From a virus, in IMG/VR virus record IMGVR_UViG_3300036785_000636, positions 1 to 31,834 of that record: a stretch of 31,834 bases of DNA; one strand, written 5' to 3'. Below the pieces are notes generated by a model. It worked only from the letters and a program-made list of their open reading frames with translations, ran no database searches and was not told the DNA's origin. A program made the position numbers and the translations under genes. This document shows positions 21,783-28,926 of this stretch, piece by piece; position 1 is the first letter of the stretch; each line of letters starts with the position of its first letter.

Positions 21783-22130
21783 ATGACTAAAAACGTCATT
21801 CACATGTATGTTCAGTTTATTCAAACATGGAAAGAGCGGCTCGCCGTGCGAAGCGACCGGCAAGCGTTCATCGATGCGGGACGCGCGCTTTTGACCGCGC
21901 ACCTCGACGAGATGATCGAACATGCCGCCGTGTGGACACGGGAATTGGAGTATATTGGGAAGACGATTGGCAATGACCTGGAGCCGAATATCGGCGACAA
22001 GGCGCGAGCTGCGATTGAAGACCTGCAGGGCGAGCTTGTCGTGTTGAGGCAGGAGAACCAGCGTTTGCGAGCGCGGGTTGAGGCCTTGCAGGCGCAGATC
22101 GACGGGAAGGTGGTCAAGCTTGGGTGTTGA
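21783..22130 (+). CDS. Coiled-coil protein, 115 aa
   Basis: The frame is open from 21447, but ATG 21783 is chosen because GGAG (21770-21773) lies 9 nt upstream and the earlier part overlaps the primase gene and the inverted repeat. The product begins MTKNVIHMYVQFIQTWKERLAV, has a helical middle (AFIDAGRALLTAHLDEMIEHAAVWTRELEYIGKTI) and ends in a leucine/glutamine coiled coil (ELVVLRQENQRLRARVEALQAQID). A dimeric DNA-binding or terminase-small-subunit-like role would suit its position between the replication and tail modules, but no specific motif proves it. It overlaps the next gene by 11 nt. Confidence 0.7.
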   Translation: MTKNVIHMYVQFIQTWKERLAVRSDRQAFIDAGRALLTAHLDEMIEHAAVWTRELEYIGKTIGNDLEPNIGDKARAAIEDLQGELVVLRQENQRLRARVEALQAQIDGKVVKLGC

Positions 22131-22620
22131 GGACCCACGGTTCACCAGGCTCGATTGGCGGCCCGGCAAGCGCCATCGAAGGATCAAGCGGGTCAAGCCC
22201 TACGGTGGGCAAAAGATCGCGCCTAAGGCCTTCCTGGAGGCCGCCAAGGCTACGCGGTTCGCGCCTGGTCGGCCAGGGCACCGGGTGTGCACGAGCTTAA
22301 AGCGGGATGGAACGCCTTGCGGCATGCTAGCGGTCAAGGACTTGCGGGTATGCCCGGCGCATGGAGGTTATCGGTCATGGGCGTGGAAAGGCGTGCTGGT
22401 CAAGAGCGGCAAGGGGGAGCTGTTCGCAGTCATGCGAAGGGCCGTCAAGGCCGATCGCTCGCGGGCGGCGCCGCCCGAATTGACGGCGCTGAGCGTCTAT
22501 CAGGAGGCCAGCCAACGCATGCGGCAGCGGTTGATCTTGGCGTTCGGGACGGAGGCGTGGGGGCCGACGCTGGTTCATTTGAGGGCGATCAGAAACAAAC
22601 AAATCAACGTTTACGTTTGA
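22120..22620 (+). CDS. Cys/HGG-motif phage protein, 166 aa
   Basis: I chose TTG 22120 because GGGAAGG (22104-22110) lies 9 nt upstream and no ATG/GTG is suitably placed; the longer frame from 22078 is also possible. A basic N-terminus (DWRPGKRHRRIKRVKPYGGQK) precedes CTSLKRDGTPCGMLAVKDLRVCPAHGGY, a pattern of Cys-GxPC-C-HGG seen in many phage proteins encoded near terminase genes and likely to bind zinc. The rest is helical (SVYQEASQRMRQRLILAF). A packaging or DNA-binding role is inferred from that association. It overlaps the next small gene in a TTGA junction. Confidence 0.65.
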   Translation: MGVEDPRFTRLDWRPGKRHRRIKRVKPYGGQKIAPKAFLEAAKATRFAPGRPGHRVCTSLKRDGTPCGMLAVKDLRVCPAHGGYRSWAWKGVLVKSGKGELFAVMRRAVKADRSRAAPPELTALSVYQEASQRMRQRLILAFGTEAWGPTLVHLRAIRNKQINVYV

Positions 22621-22832
22621 AAGCCCAATCTGCGCTTGAGGAATTGGTGACCAAAGGGAGTGGCGCGCCGCCCAACGTGATCGCCGCCGCGGCCCGCACG
22701 CTGCTCGAATTGGCTGGCGCATTAGGTCGAAATCGCGAGCCAGATCAAGAGGATAGCCCGGGGGACCTCGATCCCGAGTCGCTCACCCTCGAGGAGATCG
22801 AGCGCGAGATCCTGCGCACTGGCGAGGTCTGA
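22617..22832 (+). CDS. Small acidic protein, possible terminase-small-subunit-like, 71 aa
   Basis: The upstream part of this frame is an antisense-like Gly/Arg shadow of the HGG-motif gene; TTG 22617, overlapping its stop (TTGA), is the most economical start, though an earlier GTG is possible. The product (LKAQSALEELVTKGSGAPPNVIAAAARTLLELAGALG...) has a helical repeat resembling short proteins preceding phage terminases, then a disordered acidic part (EPDQEDSPGDLDPE) and a C-terminal helix (LTLEEIEREILRTGEV). No Shine-Dalgarno, so coupled translation is assumed. The start and function are both uncertain. Confidence 0.5.
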   Translation: MKAQSALEELVTKGSGAPPNVIAAAARTLLELAGALGRNREPDQEDSPGDLDPESLTLEEIEREILRTGEV

Positions 22833-23360
22833 ATGACGGTATAAATGACGGTCTTTTGTTCAGAGCCATCCAGCATTATGAGATAAATCAATGAGTTACG
22901 TCGCTCGTTGATGATCCAGCAGATATTATTCGTTGTTAGAACGGACCGTGATCGCCGAGGGCTGGGCGCCTACCCCCCGTGCTGCCCCGTTGCTGCCCCG
23001 CGCTGGTGGGTGTGTCGCAACATGTTGATATCCTTGCATGTTCTCATCAACAGCACTCTTTCGATCATAGAGTGACGTGGCCGTGGGGAAGGCGCAATCC
23101 GCCCTGCCACCACCCCCAACGCCCGGTGGCCGCGTCTGCCAGGCCGGTGTAGTAAAATTTCGGTTTTTCCCTGAAAATCACCACTTCCACCTCTCCCCGC
23201 GGTCTTTATACCCCACCTTTGTGCTGTCCATCACTTCTCCCCCGACCCTTGAAATCGCTGCGGAATTTTTGCCCTCTCGACGGCCAGGGCGCTTTTACGT
23301 TAGGCTCCGCCCCCTAGCCGTACCGCTCGTTCGGCGCGAGCCTCGCCGGGAACATTCCCG
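22833..23360. other. Long non-coding module boundary
   Basis: No credible gene in these 528 nt. The first 110 nt are AT-rich against the rest of the genome. Seen here: direct repeats AATGACGGT (22832-22840, 22844-22852) and TGCTGCCCCG (22980-22989, 22991-23000), the palindrome CAACATGTTG (23018-23027), an inverted repeat TGTTGAT (23023-23029) / ATCAACA (23046-23052), and a stem GCCACC / GGTGGC (23106-23111, 23125-23130). These fit promoters, operators and terminators between early and late gene modules; no single promoter can be assigned. Confidence 0.5.
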
Positions 23361-24710
23361 ATGCCCTCTGCGCCAGTGCAAATCTATGATTTCACTGCGT
23401 TTTCACGCCGCACTCCGACGTCGCAACACCCCGGCGACCGGCTCGACGCCCAGTTCAGGAACCACGCCGACGCGATCCGTGAGCTGATCGCCGCGCTCGG
23501 CGCCCTGCAGGCCCCTAAGGTCGAGGACGTCGTCCCCCTTGCGGTCGCCCTGATCGAGGCCCGCCTCGCCCCGGTGCTCGAACGGCGTGAGATCGCCGCG
23601 CGCGAGACGATCGCCCTGCGCGCCGCCCTGGAGGCGATGCGGAGCGAGGGCGAGCGCCGCGAGGCGCGGACCGCGGAGGCCATGCGCCAGGCCCAAGGCG
23701 CGGCCAGGATCGCTCAGGAAGCCTCCAGGACGGCCGTGGACGCCCGCGACGTCCTCCAGGCCCTCCCACCCCAAAAATCGACGCCCCCACCCCCAGCGCC
23801 CCTCCTGGGGCCGAATACCGGCGGCTTCTATGGCGTGGACACGCAGGGCGCGACCGCTGTCGCCGCTGATTGGGCGCAAGTGTCGATCGAATGGGCCGAG
23901 TGGATGCCCGACGTGATCCCCAATCAGACCCTGGCGGTCACCGGGATCACCGGCGACCATTGGTCGTCGCGCTGGTGGGCCAACAAGTCGGCCAACGCCT
24001 TCGGCATGCTCGCCTGGTGGTACCAGGGCGGCTGGCCCGACCCCGGCCCGCCCAACACCCCCTTCACCCCGACCAACGAGCCGCTGCCGCTCGGCGCGAT
24101 GTATTTCAACACCGGCCGCAACGAGATGATGGTCTGGACCGGCATGGCCTGGGTGCCTTTGGGCATGCCGGCGCCGGCCGTCACCTCCGCCCTCTACTTC
24201 CCCACCGCCGCCGGCAAGACGGCCTACCCGACCACGGCCGCCGATCTGTTCGGGCATTCTTTCACCCTCCTCGCCGACGGTTCGAACGGGATCGCCGTGC
24301 ACGCCAACGGCGTCCGCCTGACCCCCGACGACGGCACCGGGACGCTCGGCGATTACCTGGTCAATCCGGCCTCGTCGTCCGTCACCCTCACCCGCGCCAT
24401 GCCGGCCGGTTACGTCTTGGCGATCGATGTCCTCGTTCCCCCGGCGCAATTGCAGCCGGCGGCGACCAAGATCACCAAGATGAAGCCGTTCGTGTTCAAC
24501 GGCGTGCAGGTCAGCTTCACCCTCCAGGGGACCGATAACTCGACCCCCACCGTCAACAACGCCACCGAGCTGTTCGTCTCCCTCGACGGCGTGCCGCAGG
24601 AGCCGGTCGTCGCCTATGCCTGCACCGGCGCGACCCTCACCTTCGTCACCGCTCCGGCCGCCGACGCCTACGCCTACGTCCTCTGGTATCACCCGCCGGG
24701 GGCCCCGTGA
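23361..24710 (+). CDS. Tail fibre / tail adaptor protein, 449 aa
   Basis: The N-terminus (VQIYDFTAFSRRTPTSQHPGDRLDAQFRNHADAIRELIAALG) resembles the particle-attachment end of podovirus-type fibres. Residues about 55-135 are a long charged coiled coil (EMRSEGERREARTAEAMRQAQGAARIAQEA-like). A Pro-rich hinge (TPPPPAPLLGP) leads to beta-rich modules, including DHWSSRWWANKSANAFG, LGAMYFNTGRNEMMVWTGMAWVPLG and two similar beta domains near residues 275-350 and 370-445. This layout of attachment end, coiled-coil shaft and beta knobs is usual for fibres. It would link the tail to the following fibre proteins. A weak GGGAA precedes the ATG. It starts the late tail cluster after a long non-coding gap. 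Confidence 0.8.
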   Translation: MPSAPVQIYDFTAFSRRTPTSQHPGDRLDAQFRNHADAIRELIAALGALQAPKVEDVVPLAVALIEARLAPVLERREIAARETIALRAALEAMRSEGERREARTAEAMRQAQGAARIAQEASRTAVDARDVLQALPPQKSTPPPPAPLLGPNTGGFYGVDTQGATAVAADWAQVSIEWAEWMPDVIPNQTLAVTGITGDHWSSRWWANKSANAFGMLAWWYQGGWPDPGPPNTPFTPTNEPLPLGAMYFNTGRNEMMVWTGMAWVPLGMPAPAVTSALYFPTAAGKTAYPTTAADLFGHSFTLLADGSNGIAVHANGVRLTPDDGTGTLGDYLVNPASSSVTLTRAMPAGYVLAIDVLVPPAQLQPAATKITKMKPFVFNGVQVSFTLQGTDNSTPTVNNATELFVSLDGVPQEPVVAYACTGATLTFVTAPAADAYAYVLWYHPPGAP

Positions 24711-24711
24711 C

Positions 24712-25194
24712 GTGACTAAGGCCTTCGACCTCGCGTCTTTTGTGCCCGCCCCGACCCCCGCGGTCGGCAATACGGTGCAGATCGCCGCCCTTGGCCCGCC
24801 CGAGACCACCCAATGGGCGAAGGGCTTCGTCGAAGCCCCCTTGAACACCACGCTGTACGCCCGGTCCAACAGCGCTTGGGTTCCCGACCCGATCCAGGCC
24901 GATGCGCCCGACGCCCAGGCCTACGCCCGCAAGGCCGGCGCCTGGCAGCTCCTGAGCGCCTCCGCCGGCCCGCCCGAGGCCCCCAACGACGCTGCGACCT
25001 ACGGCCGTCACGCCCTCGCCTGGGTCGCCGTCGTCCCCCTTTCGGGGGCGACGATGACCGGGACCCTGACCCTCATGGCCGGCGCTCCCGTCAACCCCGC
25101 CGACGCGTCCAACAAAGCCTATGTCGACACCACAGCGAACAGCGTCGCCGTGTCGGTCGTCGCCGCAGCGAATATCGATGCGGGGAGTTTTTGA
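24712..25194 (+). CDS. Tail fibre protein, short, 160 aa
   Basis: GTG 24712 lies 1 nt after the stop of the previous fibre gene; the frame upstream is a shadow. The product opens MTKAFDLASFVPAPTPAVGNTVQIAALGPPE, has a repeat-like beta region (QWAKGFVEAPLNTTLYARSNSAWVP, AQAYARKAGAWQLL, AATYGRHALAWVAV) and ends with PLSGATMTGTLTLMAGAPVNPADASNKAYVDTTA, the fibre-associated TMTG...NKAYVD motif. It looks like a truncated fibre lacking a terminal receptor-binding part. Together with its neighbours it may form a hetero-fibre or an adaptor layer; this is inference. Confidence 0.8.
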   Translation: MTKAFDLASFVPAPTPAVGNTVQIAALGPPETTQWAKGFVEAPLNTTLYARSNSAWVPDPIQADAPDAQAYARKAGAWQLLSASAGPPEAPNDAATYGRHALAWVAVVPLSGATMTGTLTLMAGAPVNPADASNKAYVDTTANSVAVSVVAAANIDAGSF

Positions 25195-25210
25195 GAAGGG
25201 CTAGATAGCC

Positions 25211-26419
25211 GTGGTCAATCGGATTCAGACTTTAAGATCGTCGACGCCTCTCGTCCGTCCGAGCGGTCGTCAACCCGGCGAGCTTTACGTCAACTTTCCC
25301 GACAAGCAATTGGGCGTCGTCGACACGACAGCGACGCCCGTCGATCTCATCGGCGTCAGGTTCTTCTCGGCGACGACGAACTACGTCAAAGGCGATTTCG
25401 TCGTCCAAGGAGGGAATCTTTATCAGGCTGCGGCGGCGGTCCCGGCTGGCGCGTTCAACCTCACCCAGTGGATTCAAGTCGGCGGCAGCGTCATCGTCTC
25501 CGACACCGCGCCAGCATCGCCGCCGCCGCAGGCCGGAGAACTGTGGTTCGATAGCGTCGGCGGACAACTGTACGTTTGGTACGTCGACCCCAACACTAGC
25601 CAGTGGGTGGTCGCCAACACTTTCGGCGGCGGGCCGTATTTGCCCTTGAGCGGCGGGACGATGACCGGGCCGCTCGCCGGGACGACGGCGGCGTTCACTG
25701 GAGCGATAACCACGGCCACGCCTACGCCTGGCGACGTCTCGACCAAGGGAGCGACCACCGCCTTCGTCAATACGGCGATCGCCTCGATCACCATTCCGAC
25801 AGTGCAACGCTTTGCGGCGAATGGGACGTACACGCCCCCGGCCGGGGTTCGCTATGCCCGTGTCCGCATGGTCGCAGGCGGCGGCGGCGGCGGCGGCACA
25901 TTCTCGGGAACACCCGGCGGCGCAGGCGGCAATACGACATTCGCGGGATGGGGCGTATCTGGCGGGGCGGGTGGCGCGCCGGGAGGGGCTGGACCCGGCG
26001 GCGCCGGAGGAGTCGGCGGATCGGGGGGAGGAAACGGGACTGGAACGCTCGTCGTGCGCCTCAACGGGGGCTATGGAGGCAATGGGCAATCGACCCAGCA
26101 GTCCACCCTTCTCGTTTATCTGATGGGCGGCGGCGGCGGCTCAACCTATTTCGGCGGCGGCGGCGTCCCAAACTATGGCCCGCCAATCTCAACCACAGGC
26201 GGCGGGGGCTCGGGCGGCCTGAGCGGCGCGGCCACGATCGGCGGCGCGGGCGGCGGCGGCGGCGGCGAATATGTCGAGTTTTTCGTCGCCAACCCGGTCA
26301 CTGGACCCGTCGTGATCGGCGCGCTGGGGGCGGCAGGGACCGGGAACACCGGCTCGGGCGGCGCCAATGGTGTCGCGGGCACATCGGGCCTTGTCATCAT
26401 CGAGGAGCATTACGCATGA
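25211..26419 (+). CDS. Tail fibre with glycine-rich terminal domain, 402 aa
   Basis: GTG 25211 has GAAGGG about 10 nt upstream. Residues 1-140 are beta-rich fibre sequence (LYVNFPDKQLGVVDT, ELWFDSVGGQLYVWYVDPNTSQWVVA). The PLSGGTMTGPL...TKGATTAFVNTAIA motif follows at about 142-190. From residue about 215 the protein is a glycine-rich adhesin-like domain with polyGly runs (MVAGGGGGGG, GGGGGS) and a closing beta segment (PVVIGALGAAG...GLVIIEEHYA). Gly-rich tips of this kind occur on phage adhesins and bind host surface molecules. Host target unknown. The stop overlaps a 10-codon ORF leading into the next fibre gene. Confidence 0.85.
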   Translation: MVNRIQTLRSSTPLVRPSGRQPGELYVNFPDKQLGVVDTTATPVDLIGVRFFSATTNYVKGDFVVQGGNLYQAAAAVPAGAFNLTQWIQVGGSVIVSDTAPASPPPQAGELWFDSVGGQLYVWYVDPNTSQWVVANTFGGGPYLPLSGGTMTGPLAGTTAAFTGAITTATPTPGDVSTKGATTAFVNTAIASITIPTVQRFAANGTYTPPAGVRYARVRMVAGGGGGGGTFSGTPGGAGGNTTFAGWGVSGGAGGAPGGAGPGGAGGVGGSGGGNGTGTLVVRLNGGYGGNGQSTQQSTLLVYLMGGGGGSTYFGGGGVPNYGPPISTTGGGGSGGLSGAATIGGAGGGGGGEYVEFFVANPVTGPVVIGALGAAGTGNTGSGGANGVAGTSGLVIIEEHYA

Positions 26420-26430
26420 GGCGAGCGATT

Positions 26431-26454
26431 GCGGACGCGGACTTCTGACCATGC
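26431..26454 (+). repeat. 24-bp direct repeat, copy 1 (fibre gene junction)
   Basis: Identical to 27699-27722. It begins GCGGACGCGGACTTCTGACC and ends in the ATGC that starts the next gene. The coding sense of this copy is the end of a 10-codon ORF, MRRAIADADF (26416-26448), overlapping the stop of the Gly-rich fibre gene by 4 nt. Confidence 0.9.
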
Positions 26455-27716
26455 TGGATTTTCCCGCCTCCCCGACCCCCGGCCAGATCTTCACCGCCCC
26501 CAACGGCACGCAATGGACCTGGGACTCGGTCAAGTGGACGTCCGGCGCCAACGTCGGCGGCTACCTGCCGCTCGCCGGCGGCACGATGAGCGGCGACATC
26601 GTGCTGGCGCACGATCCGCCCGCCGCGCTCAATCCGGCGACCAAGCAGTACGTCGATGCGCAGAACATCCGCTACAAAAATCGCATCATCAATGGCGACA
26701 TGGCGGTCGATCAGCGCCACGGCGGGGCCACTAGTACCCCTGCCGTATCAGCTTACGCCATTGATAGATGGGAGCTATTCGTAACTGTTGGCAGTAAGGG
26801 GAATGTTGGTCAGATCGCTGCGCTCTCGGGTTTGTTTCCTTATACATCGTGTTTGAGTTGGGGAACTGCCGCCGCTTATGCGGTGACAGCATCGGATTAC
26901 TTCTTCTTCGTTCAAACTATCGAAGGCGTGAATTTTAATGACACACAGTGGGGATACGGAAGTGCGCAGCCGGTTACGTTGGAGTTCTGGGCTAGTTCGA
27001 CGCTAACTGGGACGTTCGGCGGTTCGATCCGCAACGGCGCTGACACTCGATCTTACGTCTTCACCTATTCGCTTCCGACCGCAAATACATGGACGAAGGT
27101 CAAGATCAATGTCCCTGGCGACACGGCGGGAACCTGGTCCGTCGCGGCTACCGCCAAGGGATTGGATCTGGCGTTTAGCATCGGAGCTGGCGCGACGTTT
27201 CAGACAACGGCTGGCGCTTGGGTGGCGGGCAACTTTCTCACCGCTCCCGGCGCGGTCAGCGTGGTTGGCACGCTCAACGCCACGCTCAACATCACTGGCG
27301 TTGCGCTGATGGTCGGCGCGGCGGCGGCCAACGCCGAGCCGGAGTTCAAGAAGTATGCCGACAATCTGGTCGACTGCCAGCGGTATTACGAGAAGTCCTA
27401 TCCGCAAACAAGTGCGCCGGGAGCAGTTATTTCGTCTGGCGCTCCTTATGTTTTATTCAATTTGCCAAGCGCCATTATGACTAACGGTTCGGCTAACATA
27501 CAGTTTAAGGCAACTAAACGATCGTCGCCAACTACAATCGTTTATTCGCCAACGACTGGCGCGTCTGGGAAGGGGCGAGATATCGCGAATAATGCAGAGG
27601 TTGTCGCCAATTCTGTCAATGTTGGCGATAGTGGGTTTGCAGTGTATTCCGTTACTTCAGTAGCGACTGCGCAGCCAAATTTCTCATGGCACTGGACGGC
27701 GGACGCGGACTTCTGA
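26451..27716 (+). CDS. Tail fibre / receptor-binding-type protein, 421 aa
   Basis: ATG 26451 lies 2 nt after the stop of a 10-codon ORF and has no strong Shine-Dalgarno, so reinitiation is likely; an in-frame upstream start at 26367 would overlap the Gly-rich fibre gene. The N-terminus (MLDFPASPTPGQIFTAPNGTQWTWDSVKWTSG) is a small fibre-type domain, followed by PLAGGTMSGDIVLAHDPPAALNPATKQYVDAQ and RYKNRIINGDMAVDQRHGG...YAIDRW, a signature of many phage fibre proteins. The last 300 residues are beta-rich and probably carry the receptor-binding surface. From about 26750 the DNA is visibly lower in GC than the first part of the gene, suggesting an exchanged C-terminus. It ends WTADADF. Confidence 0.8.
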   Translation: MLDFPASPTPGQIFTAPNGTQWTWDSVKWTSGANVGGYLPLAGGTMSGDIVLAHDPPAALNPATKQYVDAQNIRYKNRIINGDMAVDQRHGGATSTPAVSAYAIDRWELFVTVGSKGNVGQIAALSGLFPYTSCLSWGTAAAYAVTASDYFFFVQTIEGVNFNDTQWGYGSAQPVTLEFWASSTLTGTFGGSIRNGADTRSYVFTYSLPTANTWTKVKINVPGDTAGTWSVAATAKGLDLAFSIGAGATFQTTAGAWVAGNFLTAPGAVSVVGTLNATLNITGVALMVGAAAANAEPEFKKYADNLVDCQRYYEKSYPQTSAPGAVISSGAPYVLFNLPSAIMTNGSANIQFKATKRSSPTTIVYSPTTGASGKGRDIANNAEVVANSVNVGDSGFAVYSVTSVATAQPNFSWHWTADADF

Positions 27717-27722
27717 CCATGC
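27699..27722 (+). repeat. 24-bp direct repeat, copy 2 (fibre gene junction)
   Basis: Identical to 26431-26454. It covers the last codons of the 421-aa fibre gene (ADADF-stop) and the ATG of the next small gene, at the same phase as copy 1. The two copies bracket one complete fibre gene. Confidence 0.9.
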
Positions 27723-27910
27723 AGCTTGTCTACTCAACACCCGAAGAAACTACGATCCAAGTCACCCTCGACGAGAGAGAAACGCTTGGCGATCTCGTCG
27801 GCCCGACCGTCGCCCATGTCCCGACCGATCCGATGAACCGGCACTATGCCGCGATCCTTGACAAGGCGCTGCGGGTTGTCCGCAACGAACACGCACGGAT
27901 GAAGTCATGA
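27719..27910 (+). CDS. Small tail-module accessory protein, 63 aa
   Basis: ATG 27719 lies inside the second repeat copy, 2 nt after the fibre stop. The product MQLVYSTPEETTIQVTLDERETLGDLVGPTVAHVPTDPMNRHYAAIL contains a short beta part and a helical NRHYAAILDKALRVVRNEHARMKS end. Small proteins with an N-x-x-Y-A-x-I motif often follow fibre genes in phages; function unknown to me, perhaps fibre assembly. ATGA overlap with the next membrane-protein gene. Confidence 0.7.
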   Translation: MQLVYSTPEETTIQVTLDERETLGDLVGPTVAHVPTDPMNRHYAAILDKALRVVRNEHARMKS

Positions 27911-28209
27911 GCGTTCTCGGCATTCTGATCGGCGTTTTGAACTGCGTTCTGCTCGTCGCGGTGCTGGTGCTGGTCGGCGCGATCATCGTCTGGGTCGCCT
28001 CGATATTCGAATGGCCGATCCCGTGGACCATCCAGCGCATCTACCTGCTGATCTGCCTGCTGGTGTTCATCATCTGCGTCATTGCGATGCTGGCCGGCGA
28101 GCCGATGGTGCATTTTTTCGGCCGCGTCGGCGGCCTGCCCTTTCCCCGCCTCGCGGCCGGAGCTGTATCGTTCGGACACTGGCTATTGTCACCCGGACGG
28201 CTGGCGTGA
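27907..28209 (+). CDS. Membrane protein with two helices, 100 aa
   Basis: ATGA overlap with the preceding gene. Two hydrophobic segments, about residues 7-33 (LIGVLNCVLLVAVLVLVGAI and onward) and 45-63 (IYLLICLLVFIICVIAMLA), are joined by a short aromatic loop (EWPIPWTIQR). The C-terminus is soluble and weakly basic. It lies near the endolysin and a three-helix protein, so a holin or antiholin role is possible. The two-helix topology would fit a class II holin. Otherwise unknown. Confidence 0.75.
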   Translation: MSVLGILIGVLNCVLLVAVLVLVGAIIVWVASIFEWPIPWTIQRIYLLICLLVFIICVIAMLAGEPMVHFFGRVGGLPFPRLAAGAVSFGHWLLSPGRLA

Positions 28210-28301
28210 CCCGAAGATTGACGGCGAAAACTGATCGACTTCACCGGGTTTGAATGCGAGCGTGATTTTTATTGGTGGCGATACGAGGAGGAGAGAAAGC
28301 G

Positions 28302-28925
28302 ATGGCCGGTAAAAAAGTGATTATCGTCGGTGAAATCTACGATGCTGATTTGACTATCGGGGGTGGGCCAATGCCTCCGGGGCAACCCCCGACTTGGGGT
28401 GGCGGTGGTCAACCGGGGCCGTTTCCGCCTCCGGGCGTGTGGGGTGGCGCAGGCCAACCGTCGTTCCCCGGCGTCATGCCGCCGATTGCCTACCCGCCTC
28501 CGGGTTGGGGTGGCGGCGGACAGCCAGGACCGTTTCCACCTCCTGGAACGTGGGGCGGCGCCGGACAACCGTCTTTCCCCGTCGCCATGCCGCCGATCTT
28601 CATCCCGCCGGGGGTCATCGACGGTGTGCATCCCGAACACCCGATCGTCATTCCGCCGCCGTCGAGCCCGGGCGCCCCGGCGCACCCGATCGTCATTCCG
28701 CCAGACAGTCCGATCTGGCCGCCCGATGCGCATCCAGAACATCCGATCGTGATTCCTCCAACACCCCCGGGAACGCCGACTCACCCGATCGTGTTGCCGC
28801 CAAACGAGCCGCCGAAGGTTTTATCGAACTGGGACGTGAAGACCTACTGGACGGCGCAAAGCGGTTGGGCGGTGGCGATCGTTCCAAGCGACAGCCACCC
28901 CGGCGTGCCGACGCCGGCGCAGTAA
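28302..28925 (+). CDS. Pro/Gly-rich repeat protein, 207 aa
   Basis: AGGAGGAGAG lies upstream of ATG 28302, one of the strongest ribosome-binding sites in the window. After MAGKKVIIVGEIYDADLTIGG the protein is built of repeats: two copies of WGGGGQPGPFPPPG followed by WGGAGQPSFP, then HPEHPIVIPP twice and related HPIVIPP / HPIVLPP units. A short folded C-terminus follows (VLSNWDVKTYWTAQSGWAVAIVPSD). Its sequence points to an extended polyproline-type rod. Similar proteins appear near lysis genes of alphaproteobacterial phages from memory; function is not known. It could be a decoration, spacer or cell-surface protein. Confidence 0.8.
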   Translation: MAGKKVIIVGEIYDADLTIGGGPMPPGQPPTWGGGGQPGPFPPPGVWGGAGQPSFPGVMPPIAYPPPGWGGGGQPGPFPPPGTWGGAGQPSFPVAMPPIFIPPGVIDGVHPEHPIVIPPPSSPGAPAHPIVIPPDSPIWPPDAHPEHPIVIPPTPPGTPTHPIVLPPNEPPKVLSNWDVKTYWTAQSGWAVAIVPSDSHPGVPTPAQ

Positions 28926-28926
28926 A

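Noticed and set aside
22842-22898. Possible remnant of a gene start reading NDGLLFRAIQHYEINQ
   Set aside because: The wording recalls the beginning of some terminases, but it stops after a few codons and has no standard start; too short to claim a pseudogene.
23077-23487. Plus-strand frame of 136 codons in the long intergenic gap
   Set aside because: It runs through the start of the fibre gene in another frame, has Pro/Arg-rich junk composition and no ribosome-binding site.
23403-24869. Minus-strand frame of 488 codons
   Set aside because: Antisense to the first tail-fibre gene, very Gly/Arg/His-rich and without recognisable motifs; the plus-strand frame has clear fibre features.
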